Assembly (NCBI GenBank): GCA_031363945.1 | Contig: JANLVJ010000045.1 | Coordinates: forward strand, 21,612-85,611 | Reading direction: 5' to 3' | DNA from: JANLVJ01 sp031363945 | Lineage (GTDB): Bacteria; Bacteroidota; Bacteroidia; Sphingobacteriales; Sphingobacteriaceae | Length of the DNA: 64,000 nucleotides | Shown here: positions 9,093 through 18,511 of the stretch, in pieces | How positions within the stretch are numbered: position 1 is the stretch's first letter | Layout: the number at the start of each line of letters is the position of its first letter | Program-made: the position numbers and the translations under genes | Notes under the pieces: generated by a model | The model's database searches: none | The model's input: the letters and a program-made list of their open reading frames with translations, nothing else | Told to the model about the DNA's origin: nothing

Positions 9093-10172
9093 ATGTCAGT
9101 CATAATTTCACATGATAAGTTAAAAGACTTCGTCTTGCAGGTCTTTACAAAAATGGAAGTGCCTGCAAAAGATGTCTTACTTGCGGCTTCTGTTTTATTA
9201 AGTGCTGATCTAAGAGGAATTGATTCACATGGAGTTGCCCGTTTGCCAGGTTATGTAAGGTTATGGCGCAAAAAACGCATCAATGCCAACCCTGATTTTA
9301 AGATCGTTCATGAGATGCCTTCAACTGCAACAGTCGATGGCGATGCTGGCCTGGGTTTGGTCATTGGCCCTAAAGCTATGGCTATTGCCATTGAAAAGGC
9401 CAGAATTTATGGCACTGGATGGGTAGCTGTCAGAAATTCAAATCATTTCGGAATCGGCGCTTTTCATGCCATGATGGCTCTTGAACATGACATGATTGGT
9501 GTTGCCATGACCAATGCCAGCCCACTTGTAGCACCCACCTTTTCTATCGAACGAATGCTCGGTACAAACCCGATATGTTATGCTTTTCCATCAGGTAACG
9601 AGGATCCTGTAGTTGTAGATATGGCCACTTCGGCTGCTGCAAACGGGAAGCTCGAACTAGCCCAGTTTCAAGATAAACAAATACCAGAAGGCTGGGTACA
9701 AGATAAAACTGGTGGTTCGTCTACTGATCCTCATATTTTAAAGGCTGGAGGTTCATTATTACCCCTAGGCAGTGACCGTGATCATGGTAGCCATAAGGGG
9801 TTTGGCCTGGCAGCAACGGTCGATATTTTGAGTGGGGTATTGTCAGGGGCGAATTACGGACCATGGGTACCTCCATTTGTCGCATTTCTTGAACCCCCAA
9901 CCAACCCGGTAGGTTTAGGAATTGGTCATTTTTTCGGTGCAATGAAAATTGATGCCTTTAGACCAGCCCTGGATTTTAAAAATAATATGGATTTCTGGAT
10001 AAGGCGATTTAAAGAGGCAAAACCAGCCGCGGGTGGCCCAGCTGTCATCATTCCTGGCCAGCCCGAAGCCATGGCCCAGAAAGACCGTGAATTGAATGGT
10101 ATCCCTCTTTTACCCTATGTATATGATGAACTGACAAAGCTCGGCAGTGAAATGGGTATAAACTTTAAATAG
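9093..10172 (+). CDS. Ldh/MDH2-family NAD(P)-dependent 2-hydroxyacid dehydrogenase
   Basis: A 359-residue member of the malate/L-sulfolactate/L-lactate dehydrogenase family (YlbC/YiaK type), which has its own NAD(P)H fold unrelated to classical LDH. Seen: DLRGIDSHGVARLPGY at 39-54 with the conserved His46, TVDGDAGLGLV near 84, the NSNHFGIGAFH segment near 118, MLGTNPICYAFPS near 154, and DHGSHKGFGLA near 228. The substrate (malate, lactate, ureidoglycolate or another 2-hydroxyacid) cannot be decided from sequence alone. It lies 19 bp after bshC, so it may be cotranscribed. Confidence 0.82.
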   Translation: MSVIISHDKLKDFVLQVFTKMEVPAKDVLLAASVLLSADLRGIDSHGVARLPGYVRLWRKKRINANPDFKIVHEMPSTATVDGDAGLGLVIGPKAMAIAIEKARIYGTGWVAVRNSNHFGIGAFHAMMALEHDMIGVAMTNASPLVAPTFSIERMLGTNPICYAFPSGNEDPVVVDMATSAAANGKLELAQFQDKQIPEGWVQDKTGGSSTDPHILKAGGSLLPLGSDRDHGSHKGFGLAATVDILSGVLSGANYGPWVPPFVAFLEPPTNPVGLGIGHFFGAMKIDAFRPALDFKNNMDFWIRRFKEAKPAAGGPAVIIPGQPEAMAQKDRELNGIPLLPYVYDELTKLGSEMGINFK

Positions 10173-10183
10173 AATACGTTTAT

Positions 10184-10220
10184 CCGGGGCTATCAAACAA
10201 TATCTGTTTGATAGCCCCGG
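10184..10220 (+). terminator. Perfect 15-bp hairpin after the dehydrogenase gene
   Basis: CCGGGGCTATCAAAC (10184-10198) pairs without mismatch with GTTTGATAGCCCCGG (10206-10220) around a 7-nt loop. It starts 12 bp after the stop codon. There is no T tract on the + side, so it may be a 3'-end stabiliser or a T-less terminator rather than a classical one. Confidence 0.55.
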
Positions 10221-10277
10221 TCGCACTCGACTTTATGTTTATGTACTATAAAAGTCTCAGACGAATTGTAGCGAATA

Positions 10278-10312
10278 ACAAAAAGAGGAATAACGTAATC
10301 ATATTCCTCTTT
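10278..10312 (-). terminator. Intrinsic terminator of lepB
   Basis: Arms at 10282-10292 and 10302-10312 form an 11-bp stem (AAAGAGGAATA / TATTCCTCTTT) with a 9-nt loop. Read on the minus strand it is followed by a short T run (CTTTTTG). It lies 27 bp past the lepB stop. Confidence 0.75.
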
Positions 10313-10338
10313 ACTGAACGCATTCCCGAAAGGGAAAT

Positions 10339-11493
10339 TTAATTTATACCTCTGAATATTCTATCCCAGCGGATTGAATTAAATCCGGAACCTTCTTTTG
10401 CAAAAGACCACCATACGAACAAGGCCTTACCAACAATGTGGTCCTCAGGTACAAACCCCCAGTAGCGGGAATCGAGTGAGTCATGCCTGTTATCACCCAT
10501 CATCCAGTAATAATCAAGCTTGAAAGTATAAGAATTGGTTTTAATGCCATTGATAAAAATATCATTGCCTTTAATTTCAAGTTTGTTTTTTTCATATTCC
10601 TTAATTGCCCTGGCATAAATTGCAATATTACCTGAATCAAGCTTCATGACCATACCTCTTTTAGGAATTATGATTGGCCCGTAGAAATCGGCATTCCATT
10701 TATGGTAAGAATCACCAGGAAAAGTAGGCTGCAAGGCATCGAATTCACCTTTACCCTCATTTCTTGGGGTCACAGACTTGACACTGCTGAAATGCGAAAT
10801 TTTGGCAAGATTCTCTGGAGTTAAAAATAAAACATACGTGCCATCAGCTGACGGACTCTCTGCACCAACTATACCCAGCTCAAGCATGGTTTTCGGGTTA
10901 AACTCTGTACCGTCTGTTTTTACGATATAGGTTGACTGGCCTTGAGGTGGATTTTCTGCAGCCTTGCCATTAATAAATACCTGGGCGCTGACAATGCTTA
11001 ACGTATCACCTGGTGCACCCTGACATCTTTTAATATAATTCTCTTTTTTATCAACGGGCCGGTGATCGACCGTGTCAGCAGGCCAGTTAAAAACCACTAC
11101 ATCATTTTTCTTTACGCTTTGCAAACCTGGAAGTCTGAAATAGGGTAACTGCACACCGTCCCAATACGCTTTACCTAAACCAAGTGGCATAGTATGATGC
11201 GCAAAAGGAAAAGCAATTGGTGTTATTGGAGTGCGGGGACCATAGTTAATTTTACTTACAAACAGGTAATCACCCACCAGCAGCGATCTTTCCATTGACG
11301 CAGTCGGAATAGTATAAGCTTCAATAAAAAGAGTTCTGATCAGGGTAGCTGCAATGACAGCAAAAATGATTGCATCAAACCATTCCCGACCTGCACTTTT
11401 TTTCTTCCTGACAGCCGTCTGGGGCTTACCGTCAACAGGTACGGCATAGCCATCTTTACGGTGATTAAATATTCTAAAAGGAAGTAGAGACAT
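10339..11493 (-). CDS. lepB: Signal peptidase I
   Basis: A 384-residue type I signal peptidase that cleaves Sec/Tat signal peptides on the outer face of the inner membrane. It has a cytoplasmic basic N-tail, one membrane helix (about 39-57), box B with catalytic Ser66 (IPTASMERSL), box D with the general base Lys155 (YIKRCQGAPGD) and box E GDNRHDSLDSRYWG (about 338-351). There is a long insert (about 165-310) between boxes D and E, common in this phylum. It is the last gene of the parA-parB-DUF5683-dapB-lepB run, although 323 bp separate it from dapB. Confidence 0.95.
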   Translation of the reverse strand: MSLLPFRIFNHRKDGYAVPVDGKPQTAVRKKKSAGREWFDAIIFAVIAATLIRTLFIEAYTIPTASMERSLLVGDYLFVSKINYGPRTPITPIAFPFAHHTMPLGLGKAYWDGVQLPYFRLPGLQSVKKNDVVVFNWPADTVDHRPVDKKENYIKRCQGAPGDTLSIVSAQVFINGKAAENPPQGQSTYIVKTDGTEFNPKTMLELGIVGAESPSADGTYVLFLTPENLAKISHFSSVKSVTPRNEGKGEFDALQPTFPGDSYHKWNADFYGPIIIPKRGMVMKLDSGNIAIYARAIKEYEKNKLEIKGNDIFINGIKTNSYTFKLDYYWMMGDNRHDSLDSRYWGFVPEDHIVGKALFVWWSFAKEGSGFNSIRWDRIFRGIN

Positions 11494-11816
11494 GTCGTAT
11501 TAAATGATGAATTGTGGTATTCAGTTAAATGTTTAGAAGCTACTAAATATACGATTTGGCTGTTTGTTAATCACTGGAACCGAAATTGACCCTCAAACAA
11601 AAATGAGCAGTCAAAACATGCCGGTGATTCTGTTTAAATGTAATCTCGAAGTTATGATTTTAATTTAATTCTGTTCAGTTTGCTATCAGGCTTAAGGATA
11701 GAGAAAACTTACAGACTCATTTAATCTAATACGCACAGTTAAAAATGGCAGCTACCTACCTGAATCTATTTTTAGCTAACTCTGAATACCTGAAAAAAGT
11801 ATCAAAAGTCATTCTA
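11494..11816. other. Intergenic region between dapB and lepB
   Basis: A 323-bp AT-rich gap between two minus-strand genes. I see no ORF, RNA or strong hairpin. A lepB promoter may lie here, but no good TTTG/TAnnTTTG pair was found. Confidence 0.4.
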
Positions 11817-12620
11817 TTATTGCTTTTTTTCGGTTATAAAACCGAGCAGATCGCGCATTGAATATACACCTGCCTTATTACTAACCCACTCTGCTGCAAG
11901 TACAGCACCCTGAGCAAATCCCTTTCTGTTAAAAGCCTCATGGGTAAAAACAAGCTGGTCATTTTCAGAAACATAGCGTACAGTATGTATCCCTTTTACC
12001 TCATCTTTTCTTTCTGAATGAATGATCAGTTCAGACTGATCAAGAGCTGGATCTGTAATTCCTGTTTGTTTATGTTCTCCAAGAGCCTCGTTTGTAACTT
12101 TGCCCTCCCGTTCGTCTAATATATTTTTCCATCTTAATTTTTGATTCATAACAGCGAGCATACCTTCAGCAAGGGTTATAGCAGTGCCACTTGGTGAATC
12201 AAGTTTGTGAATATGATGTACTTCAGTGATCTCAGCATTGTACTCAGGAAAATCATTCATAATACCAGCCAGAATTTCATTGACCTGGAAAAAAATATTT
12301 ACTCCTATGCTAAAATTTGAGGCATAAAAAAGTGCCGTGTTACGACATTCGCAATCTGCCTCAATAAGTTTGAGATTATCATACCAACCTGTTGTACCAA
12401 CAACGACCGGAACACCTGCATCAAAGCACAGGTATATATTATCAAGAACAGTTAATGGGGTACTAAACTCTATTGCGACATCGGCCAGCTTTAGATTCTC
12501 AATGGTCAGGTCTTGCAAATTAGACTTATCTATTTTTAAGACTATCTCATGCCCATTGGCCAAAGCGTCTTCTTCTACGGCCTTGCCCATTTTCCCATAA
12601 CCCAGTATTGCGATCTTCAT
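11817..12620 (-). CDS. dapB: 4-hydroxy-tetrahydrodipicolinate reductase
   Basis: A 267-residue DapB, which carries out the NAD(P)H-dependent reduction step of the lysine/diaminopimelate pathway. Seen: Rossmann motif GYGKMG at 7-12, GTTGW at 75-79, catalytic EVHHIHKLDSPSGTA at 133-147 (His135/136, Lys139) and the C-terminal FTHEAFNRKGFAQGAVLAAEW. It supplies precursors for peptidoglycan and lysine. It lies 23 bp after the DUF5683 gene on the same strand. Confidence 0.95.
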   Translation of the reverse strand: MKIAILGYGKMGKAVEEDALANGHEIVLKIDKSNLQDLTIENLKLADVAIEFSTPLTVLDNIYLCFDAGVPVVVGTTGWYDNLKLIEADCECRNTALFYASNFSIGVNIFFQVNEILAGIMNDFPEYNAEITEVHHIHKLDSPSGTAITLAEGMLAVMNQKLRWKNILDEREGKVTNEALGEHKQTGITDPALDQSELIIHSERKDEVKGIHTVRYVSENDQLVFTHEAFNRKGFAQGAVLAAEWVSNKAGVYSMRDLLGFITEKKQ

Positions 12621-12643
12621 AATTTAATGGTTTATTCTGTTCC

Positions 12644-13390
12644 TCATTTAATTGACATAACAAGTTTCAGCCCATAAACGGGCTGACTCAAATAAGGTAG
12701 TTGTAAAGTTGAAGCTCTCTGAAAATCTGATCCCATACTAAAAGGGGTAATTGCAGGGGCAATCCTTAATGATAAACTATTGCTCACATCAAAGCCTTTA
12801 AGTTCTGAGTCAACATAGGCATCAACAGAATTTGCCAGCCATAAAATTGCTGCACCAATCACAGACAAATCTCTGTTTCTGCGGTAAAAATCTTTCACAC
12901 TGCCAACTTGGGTCAATGGTGCATTTCGGTATTCTGCCGGGACACTTGGAGAGGCCGGGTTGACTAAGAGTATCTTGTAATACTGAAGCGTAGTGTTATA
13001 ATAGCGTGTATTGAAATCAATTGAGGCAATCAGGCCAATAAAGCCTCCGTAAATAATCGGGAGCTTCCAATATCGATGATTATAAATCTGACCAGTTCCA
13101 GGTAAGGCTGTTGACAGCATCCATGCCCGGCGTGATGAATGTGTAGCCTTACCGTTTGGGGCTACCGGATTATTTAGCTTTAGTCTGAAGGCAGGATGCT
13201 TGATTTGAAAGTCACTGTCTTCAGCATCTATTGGTGCTTGAATTTTGGCCTTTGGTTTTTTAGACGTGTCTGCCACGGCAGATTTCATGTAATTAACCGA
13301 ATCAGGCTGGCTTGATTGTTTTTTGGCTTGACCAAATGCAATACTAATGCAACAGGCTGCTGACAGCATTAAGAGTATTGTAAGCTTCAT
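12644..13390 (-). CDS. DUF5683 membrane protein
   Basis: A 248-residue protein with a signal peptide (about 1-20, ending IAFGQA), a low-complexity Lys/Ser/Asp linker to about residue 60, and a domain from about 85 onward with AWMLSTALPGTGQIYNHRYWKLPIIYGG, matching DUF5683. One or two hydrophobic helices follow (about 108-128 and 172-190). Function unknown. In Bacteroidota it regularly lies between parB and dapB, as here: 3 bp after parB. It contains the small-residue Gly-Gln-Tyr/Asn pattern seen in TM2-type membrane proteins. Confidence 0.82.
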   Translation of the reverse strand: MKLTILLMLSAACCISIAFGQAKKQSSQPDSVNYMKSAVADTSKKPKAKIQAPIDAEDSDFQIKHPAFRLKLNNPVAPNGKATHSSRRAWMLSTALPGTGQIYNHRYWKLPIIYGGFIGLIASIDFNTRYYNTTLQYYKILLVNPASPSVPAEYRNAPLTQVGSVKDFYRRNRDLSVIGAAILWLANSVDAYVDSELKGFDVSNSLSLRIAPAITPFSMGSDFQRASTLQLPYLSQPVYGLKLVMSIK

Positions 13391-13393
13391 CTC

Positions 13394-14290
13394 TTAATGC
13401 ATCAATTCGAGGATTCTGTTCAGATCATGTGTAGATAGAAAAGGAATTTCAATTTTCCCTCCTTTGTTAGGGTTGACCTTAATCTGCACACGGGTACCAA
13501 GATGCGAAGAAAGATCATCTTGTACTTTTCTGAATTCAGGAGCTACTGCCTGTATTTGGGCTGGTTTAGAAACGGTGTTAGTCTGAGCCTGACGGCCCAG
13601 TTCCTCAGCCTTTCTAACAGAAAAATCATGCTGAAGTATCTGATTATATACCCAAAGCTGTCTGTCGGCAAACTCAATAGAAATCAATGCTTTGGCATGA
13701 CCCATGCTGATTTTTCCTTCTTTGAGGCCTTCTTGTATTTGTGGAGGTAATTTTAACAGTCTGAGATAATTGGTCACGGTACTTCTGCTTTTTGAAACCC
13801 TGTCACCCAGTTCTTCCTGCTTTAAATGACATTCTTCAATCATACGCTGAAAACTGATTGCCACTTCGAGTGCATTCAGGTCTTCACGCTGAATATTTTC
13901 AATCAATGCCATCTCAAGCATTTCCTGATCATTGGCTGTTCGAATATAAGCAGGAATCTCTTTCAGACCTGCCAGTTTTGACGCTCTCAACCTACGTTCA
14001 CCAGAGATTAACTGGTAAGAATTAGCATTCAGCATTCTTACTGTTATTGGCTGTATGATACCCTGCAAACGAATCGATTCAGACAGTTCACGAAGGGCTT
14101 CTTCTTGAAACTGATTTCGTGGCTGAAAAGGGTTAGTCTCTATTACATCTACTGGAACAAGATTAATAGAGCCTGCTCTACCTTTTGACTGGTGAACACC
14201 TTCTCCGGCATGGGTATGCAAATCTTTATGATGATCTTCAAGTAATGCACTAAGACCTTTGCCTAAAACACTTCTTTTTGCTGTACTCAT
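13394..14290 (-). CDS. parB: Chromosome-partitioning protein ParB
   Basis: A 298-residue ParB/Spo0J, the CTP-dependent clamp that loads on parS and spreads. It begins with the usual KRSVLGKGLSALL. The ParB N domain has NPFQPR (53-58), GERRLRA (97-103, CTP site) and ENIQRE (131-136). A helix-turn-helix lies at about 158-178 (LGDRVSKSRSTVTNYLRLLK). A C-terminal dimer domain ends at 298. It lies 5 bp downstream of parA. I found no parS-like palindrome in the window. Confidence 0.95.
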   Translation of the reverse strand: MSTAKRSVLGKGLSALLEDHHKDLHTHAGEGVHQSKGRAGSINLVPVDVIETNPFQPRNQFQEEALRELSESIRLQGIIQPITVRMLNANSYQLISGERRLRASKLAGLKEIPAYIRTANDQEMLEMALIENIQREDLNALEVAISFQRMIEECHLKQEELGDRVSKSRSTVTNYLRLLKLPPQIQEGLKEGKISMGHAKALISIEFADRQLWVYNQILQHDFSVRKAEELGRQAQTNTVSKPAQIQAVAPEFRKVQDDLSSHLGTRVQIKVNPNKGGKIEIPFLSTHDLNRILELMH

Positions 14291-14295
14291 TATTT

Positions 14296-15093
14296 TTATT
14301 TTGTAGTGCTGCTCGCAGCTTCACTGGTTAATCCATTCCGCTTGACAACTTCACGGGCGAGGTTGAGGTAGTTTATGGCACCCTTACTACTTATATCATG
14401 CATTATAACTGACAGGCCGAAACTTGGAGCCTCACTCAAACGGGTATTACGTTGTATGATGGTATCGAAAACCAAATCTTGAAAATGTGTCTTTACTTCT
14501 TCTACTACCTGATTTGACAATCGTAACCGAACATCATACATAGTCAGCAAAATGCCTTCAATTTGCAGGTTTATATTTAACCTTGATTGAACAATTTTTA
14601 TTGTGTTCAGCAATTTACCCAGGCCCTCGAGTGCAAAATATTCGCACTGAACAGGAATAATAACTGAGTCTGCTGCCGTTAGCGCATTTATTGTGATCAG
14701 ACCCAGCGATGGTGAACAGTCAATCAGGATAAAATCATAATCATTTTTAACGCTGTCAAGTACCTTTTTCATTTTGTACTCTCGTTCATGCAGATTGATC
14801 ATTTCAATTTCTGCTCCCACCAGATCAATATGTGCAGGTAAAAGATCAAGATTTGGTGTACCCGTTTTTACAATAGCCTTATGCGGATCCAGGTCATTAA
14901 CGATACATTCATAAATACTGGATTCTATACTTTTCGGATCGACACCAATGCCTGAAGTACTGTTCGCCTGTGGATCGGCATCGATTAAAAGTGTTTTGAA
15001 CTCAAATACGGCCAGGGCCGCAGCAAGGTTGATTGAAGTGGTTGTTTTACCAACGCCGCCTTTCTGGTTTGCAACAGCTATAATTTTACCCAT
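14296..15093 (-). CDS. parA: Chromosome-partitioning ATPase ParA (Soj)
   Basis: A 265-residue ParA/MinD-family ATPase that works with ParB in origin segregation. Deviant Walker A KGGVGKTT at 11-18 with the signature Lys, Walker A' region DADPQANST (39-47), and Walker B-like FILIDCSPSLG (about 121-131). No N-terminal helix-turn-helix is present, so this is the chromosomal type Ib form rather than a plasmid ParA. First gene of the minus-strand run ending at lepB. Confidence 0.96.
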   Translation of the reverse strand: MGKIIAVANQKGGVGKTTTSINLAAALAVFEFKTLLIDADPQANSTSGIGVDPKSIESSIYECIVNDLDPHKAIVKTGTPNLDLLPAHIDLVGAEIEMINLHEREYKMKKVLDSVKNDYDFILIDCSPSLGLITINALTAADSVIIPVQCEYFALEGLGKLLNTIKIVQSRLNINLQIEGILLTMYDVRLRLSNQVVEEVKTHFQDLVFDTIIQRNTRLSEAPSFGLSVIMHDISSKGAINYLNLAREVVKRNGLTSEAASSTTK

Positions 15094-15394
15094 GTATTCA
15101 ACTAATATTAGAAAATTACAGTTCGCTCAAAATTTCTTTTTGTATCACTTTTTTAAGGTGTTACGATGTAAAAATAACTTACTCAATTGAAAAGGAACGA
15201 AAAACATTGAGGAATTAAAACCCGCAATGACGGGTGATTAGCAAATGTTTAAAGATACAATCTTTTCGATAAAAACTGTAAGTTAGGCTTTCTGGGTTCG
15301 ATCAATTGATGTAATTTAACTAAAGTGTCAACCGGCAACTAGCAGAAACTTCATAGTAGCTAAAACAAAAACTCCGGGTTTTGATTAAAAAAAC
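15094..15394. other. Divergent intergenic region parA / FMN reductase
   Basis: A 301-bp gap between two divergently transcribed units. It should hold both promoters, but I could not place a clear -33/-7 pair for either. No ORF, RNA or parS-like site is visible. Confidence 0.4.
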
Positions 15395-15916
15395 ATGACA
15401 ACCATTATTTCAGGAACAAACAGACCAAATAGTTATTCACTTAAATTAGCATTAATTATAAAATCGTTTTTTGATCAGAACAATTTTCCAAGCTCGGTAT
15501 TGTCTTTGTGCGATCTTCCAGATAGCCTGGCATCAACTGATATGTTTGGAAAGCGTAGCGATGCATTTAAACCGATTCAGGAACTGATTAAAAGTTCAGA
15601 CAAATTCTTGTTTATACTGCCAGAATATAATGGTAGCTACCCTGGAATTGCCAAACTTTTTATTGATTCTTTAGATTTTCCAGGGAGTTTTAAAAATAAA
15701 AAAGCGGCTTTAATCGGGCTGGCCTCAGGTAAATATGGAAATGTCAGGGGTATTGATCATTTTACCGGCGTCTGTCACTATCTTGGACTAAATGTGCTTC
15801 CATTAAAACTGCATGTTCCAGGAATAAGAGAAGAAATAAGTGCTGATGGATCATTGTCAAAAGAAGATACTCAAAAATTCATGCACGAACTAGTTGACCA
15901 ATTTATTGCTTTTTAA
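15395..15916 (+). CDS. NAD(P)H-dependent FMN reductase family protein
   Basis: A 173-residue flavodoxin-like fold protein of the NADPH-dependent FMN reductase family (WrbA/ArsH/azoreductase relatives). The N-terminal FMN phosphate loop is SGTNRPNS (6-13), and the flavin-contacting segment PEYNGSYPG is at 76-84, the family signature. A cytosolic reductase of flavins, quinones or similar acceptors is likely; the exact substrate is not readable. Its stop (15914-15916) touches the next gene's ATG at 15917, so the two are probably coupled. Confidence 0.83.
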   Translation: MTTIISGTNRPNSYSLKLALIIKSFFDQNNFPSSVLSLCDLPDSLASTDMFGKRSDAFKPIQELIKSSDKFLFILPEYNGSYPGIAKLFIDSLDFPGSFKNKKAALIGLASGKYGNVRGIDHFTGVCHYLGLNVLPLKLHVPGIREEISADGSLSKEDTQKFMHELVDQFIAF

Positions 15917-17542
15917 ATGCGGGGTACGTTTTCTTTATTAATCATTGTTTGCATGCTTTCTTTTCTGGCATGCGTAAAGCAAACGTCTTCTGACAAGAAA
16001 GTTTTTAATTGCAATATTGATCAGGCTCTAACCTCACTGGACCCTGCTTTTGCACGTAACCAATATGCAGAATGGTGCGATAACCTGATTTATAATGGCC
16101 TCACGCAGCTTACAGATTCACTCGAAGTTAAGCCATGTATTGCAAAAAAATGGGAAATTTCTGCCGATTCAAAAACTTATATCTTTCACCTGCGAAAAGA
16201 TGTCTACTTTCAGGATGATTTAAACTTTAGCCAGGGCAAAGGCAGGAAAGTAGTTGCTACTGATTTCGTTTACAGCTTTAGCCGGCTGATTGATCCACTA
16301 ACGGCATCTTCTGGGGCCTGGATATTTAATAATAAAGTGACTGGTAAAAACTCCTTTGTGGCTATCGATGACAGCACTTTCGAAATAAAATTAAATAAGC
16401 CTTTTCCACCATTATTAAAACTATTAACTGCTCAATACTGCTCGGTTCTACCACATGAGGTTGTTAGCTTTTACGGAAAAGATTTCAGAAGTCACCCTGT
16501 TGGTACTGGTCCATTTTCTTTCAAGTACTGGAAAGAAGAAGAGATTATGGTACTCCTAAAAAATCAACATTACTTTGAATTCGAAAAAGGTAAGAGACTG
16601 CCTTTTCTGGATGCTGTAAAATTTAGTTTCATCCGCGACAAACAAACGGCCTTTCTTGAATTTTTAAAGAAAAAGCTAGACTTTTTCAGCAATATAGATG
16701 GCAGTTACCGAGATGATATCCTGACTAAAACTGGTCATGTTCAGGAGAAATATAAGGGCAAGTTTGTTCTTGCCAGCGGTCCGGATCTCGATACTGAATA
16801 CATGGGAATTTTGGTTGATTCAACGAAGGAAATTGTCAAAGACAGCCCCCTGAAAATTAAAAAAATCAGGCAGGCAATCAATTATTCGATTGATCGTACT
16901 AAAATTGTAAAGTACCTGCAAAATAGTATGGGCATACCTGGCACCGCTGGATTTATACCCGAAGGAATGCCTGGTTTTAATGCAGCTGCCGTTAAAGGAT
17001 ATGATTTCAATCCGGAAAAAGCCCAGAAACTACTGGCAGAATCAGGTTATCCGCATGGGCGGGGAATGGCCCCGATCACTCTGTATACCTCTACGACCTA
17101 TAGAGACCTGATAGAGTATATTCAGGGAGAGCTTGAGATTCAGGGAATACATACAATTCTGGCAGTAAACCCGGCAGCAAGTTTACGCGAGCAAATAAGT
17201 AAAAGCACCATCAACTTCTTCAGGGGTTCATGGGTTGCTGATTATCCTGATGGCGAAAACTACCTGTCCTTATTTTATTCTCATAATAAAGTACCCTTTG
17301 GCCCAAACTATACAGGGTTTAACAATCGTAAGTTCGATGAACTGTTTGAAAGATCTTATTATCTGGCATCAGATTCGATGAGATATTCACTTAACAGAGA
17401 GATGGATAATATAATTATGGAAGAAGCACCCGTTGTAGTCTTATTCTATGCAAAACTTGTCAATCTACGCCAGAATAATATTCATGACATGACGATTAAT
17501 CCCTTGAATATTTTAAACCTGAAAAGAGTTAAAAAGCAGTAA
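15917..17542 (+). CDS. Peptide-type ABC transporter substrate-binding lipoprotein
   Basis: A 541-residue SBP_bac_5 (DppA/OppA) family protein. The N-terminus is a lipoprotein signal with lipobox FLAC and lipid-bearing Cys19. The usual motifs follow: ALTSLDPAFARNQY, YNGLTQLTD, WEISADSKTYIFHLRKDVYFQDD, and later RQAINYSIDRTKIVKYL and WVADYPDGENYLSLFYS. No permease or ATPase genes are beside it, so it is an orphan binding protein; a partner transporter elsewhere or a non-transport role are both possible. It starts directly at the stop of the FMN reductase gene. Confidence 0.85.
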   Translation: MRGTFSLLIIVCMLSFLACVKQTSSDKKVFNCNIDQALTSLDPAFARNQYAEWCDNLIYNGLTQLTDSLEVKPCIAKKWEISADSKTYIFHLRKDVYFQDDLNFSQGKGRKVVATDFVYSFSRLIDPLTASSGAWIFNNKVTGKNSFVAIDDSTFEIKLNKPFPPLLKLLTAQYCSVLPHEVVSFYGKDFRSHPVGTGPFSFKYWKEEEIMVLLKNQHYFEFEKGKRLPFLDAVKFSFIRDKQTAFLEFLKKKLDFFSNIDGSYRDDILTKTGHVQEKYKGKFVLASGPDLDTEYMGILVDSTKEIVKDSPLKIKKIRQAINYSIDRTKIVKYLQNSMGIPGTAGFIPEGMPGFNAAAVKGYDFNPEKAQKLLAESGYPHGRGMAPITLYTSTTYRDLIEYIQGELEIQGIHTILAVNPAASLREQISKSTINFFRGSWVADYPDGENYLSLFYSHNKVPFGPNYTGFNNRKFDELFERSYYLASDSMRYSLNREMDNIIMEEAPVVVLFYAKLVNLRQNNIHDMTINPLNILNLKRVKKQ

Positions 17543-17574
17543 TATCAGCTCCTGATGCACCAAATAAAGTTGAG

Positions 17575-18360
17575 ATGAAAAAAAAATACTTGCTCCTTTT
17601 ACTATTGGTACTGGCCATGTCTTCAGTCAGAGCCCAATCATTGCTGAGTGCCCAGCCGGTTCAAAAAGATCTTATCGAAACCGGGAGAAAAAAAATGCTC
17701 GATGAAGTATTTGCAGATAATCGTTTTATTGGTGGCTACTTTTTATACCTGAGCTTTTTTCATGATTTCAATATAGCGGCTATGGAAACCCATAGCAGGA
17801 CCTACAAACCAGAAGTATCAAAAAGATTAATATTTTACTGTTTGAATGGTCTTGATCAGATCAATGACGAATTGGTAAATAATTATATGGGCAGGGGAAT
17901 TGGCCGTCTTGATTCAGGCAAGTATGCAGATGCCATGAATGATTTTGATAAGGTGCTTGCCTATGACCCTAATAATGCAGATGCCTATGTAAACCGGGCT
18001 ATTCTTTTCATCATTTCAAGCCAATATGATGAAGCTTCGGCTGAACTGGTAAAAGCAAAGAAATTTGCCCCAATAAATCCAGTCATTTTTTTTAATGAGA
18101 GTGTGATTTCACTTGCCAGAAATAACTATACCCTGGCAATGAAAAAAATAGACTCCTGCATTACGCTAGACCCGGAATACGGACGGGCGTACTTCGAGAA
18201 AGGACTTATTTTGAGAGGTCTAAACCAATATAAGGAAGCCATTAAGGTACTCAGAAAAGCCAGATCACTGGATGACCCTGATGCAGGGGCATTGATAAAA
18301 AAAATTAAGGATGACCAGGATCAACAGACTAAGCCTGAGGTGAAAAGTAAAAGCAAGTGA
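17575..18360 (+). CDS. Secreted tetratricopeptide-repeat protein
   Basis: A 261-residue protein with a clear signal peptide (MKKKYLLLLLLVLAMSSVRAQ) and TPR repeats from about residue 99 to 245 (for example YADAMNDFDKVLAYDPNNADAY and YKEAIKVLRKARSLDDPDA). TPRs are protein-binding scaffolds; here probably periplasmic. The C-terminus is a short Lys-rich tail. It is 32 bp after the binding-protein gene and probably the last gene of that unit. No partner can be named from sequence. Confidence 0.75.
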   Translation: MKKKYLLLLLLVLAMSSVRAQSLLSAQPVQKDLIETGRKKMLDEVFADNRFIGGYFLYLSFFHDFNIAAMETHSRTYKPEVSKRLIFYCLNGLDQINDELVNNYMGRGIGRLDSGKYADAMNDFDKVLAYDPNNADAYVNRAILFIISSQYDEASAELVKAKKFAPINPVIFFNESVISLARNNYTLAMKKIDSCITLDPEYGRAYFEKGLILRGLNQYKEAIKVLRKARSLDDPDAGALIKKIKDDQDQQTKPEVKSKSK

Positions 18361-18443
18361 TTGGTGCCTGGTCAAACAGACTCTGACAGCAGAAAAAAAC
18401 AGAAGTAAGTGACAAGTACCAGGCCCAGTATTTTACTATAAGG

Positions 18444-18468
18444 TTAGCCTGAGCGAAGAACAGGCTAA
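18444..18468 (+). terminator. Possible terminator after the TPR gene
   Basis: TTAGCCTG (18444-18451) pairs with CAGGCTAA (18461-18468) around a 9-nt loop. T-rich sequence follows loosely (CTTTTG) with no clean T run. Weak candidate. Confidence 0.35.
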
Positions 18469-18511
18469 ATTACCTTTTGTAAAACAGCCTGTTTTTAAGT
18501 AATTTTGACTA

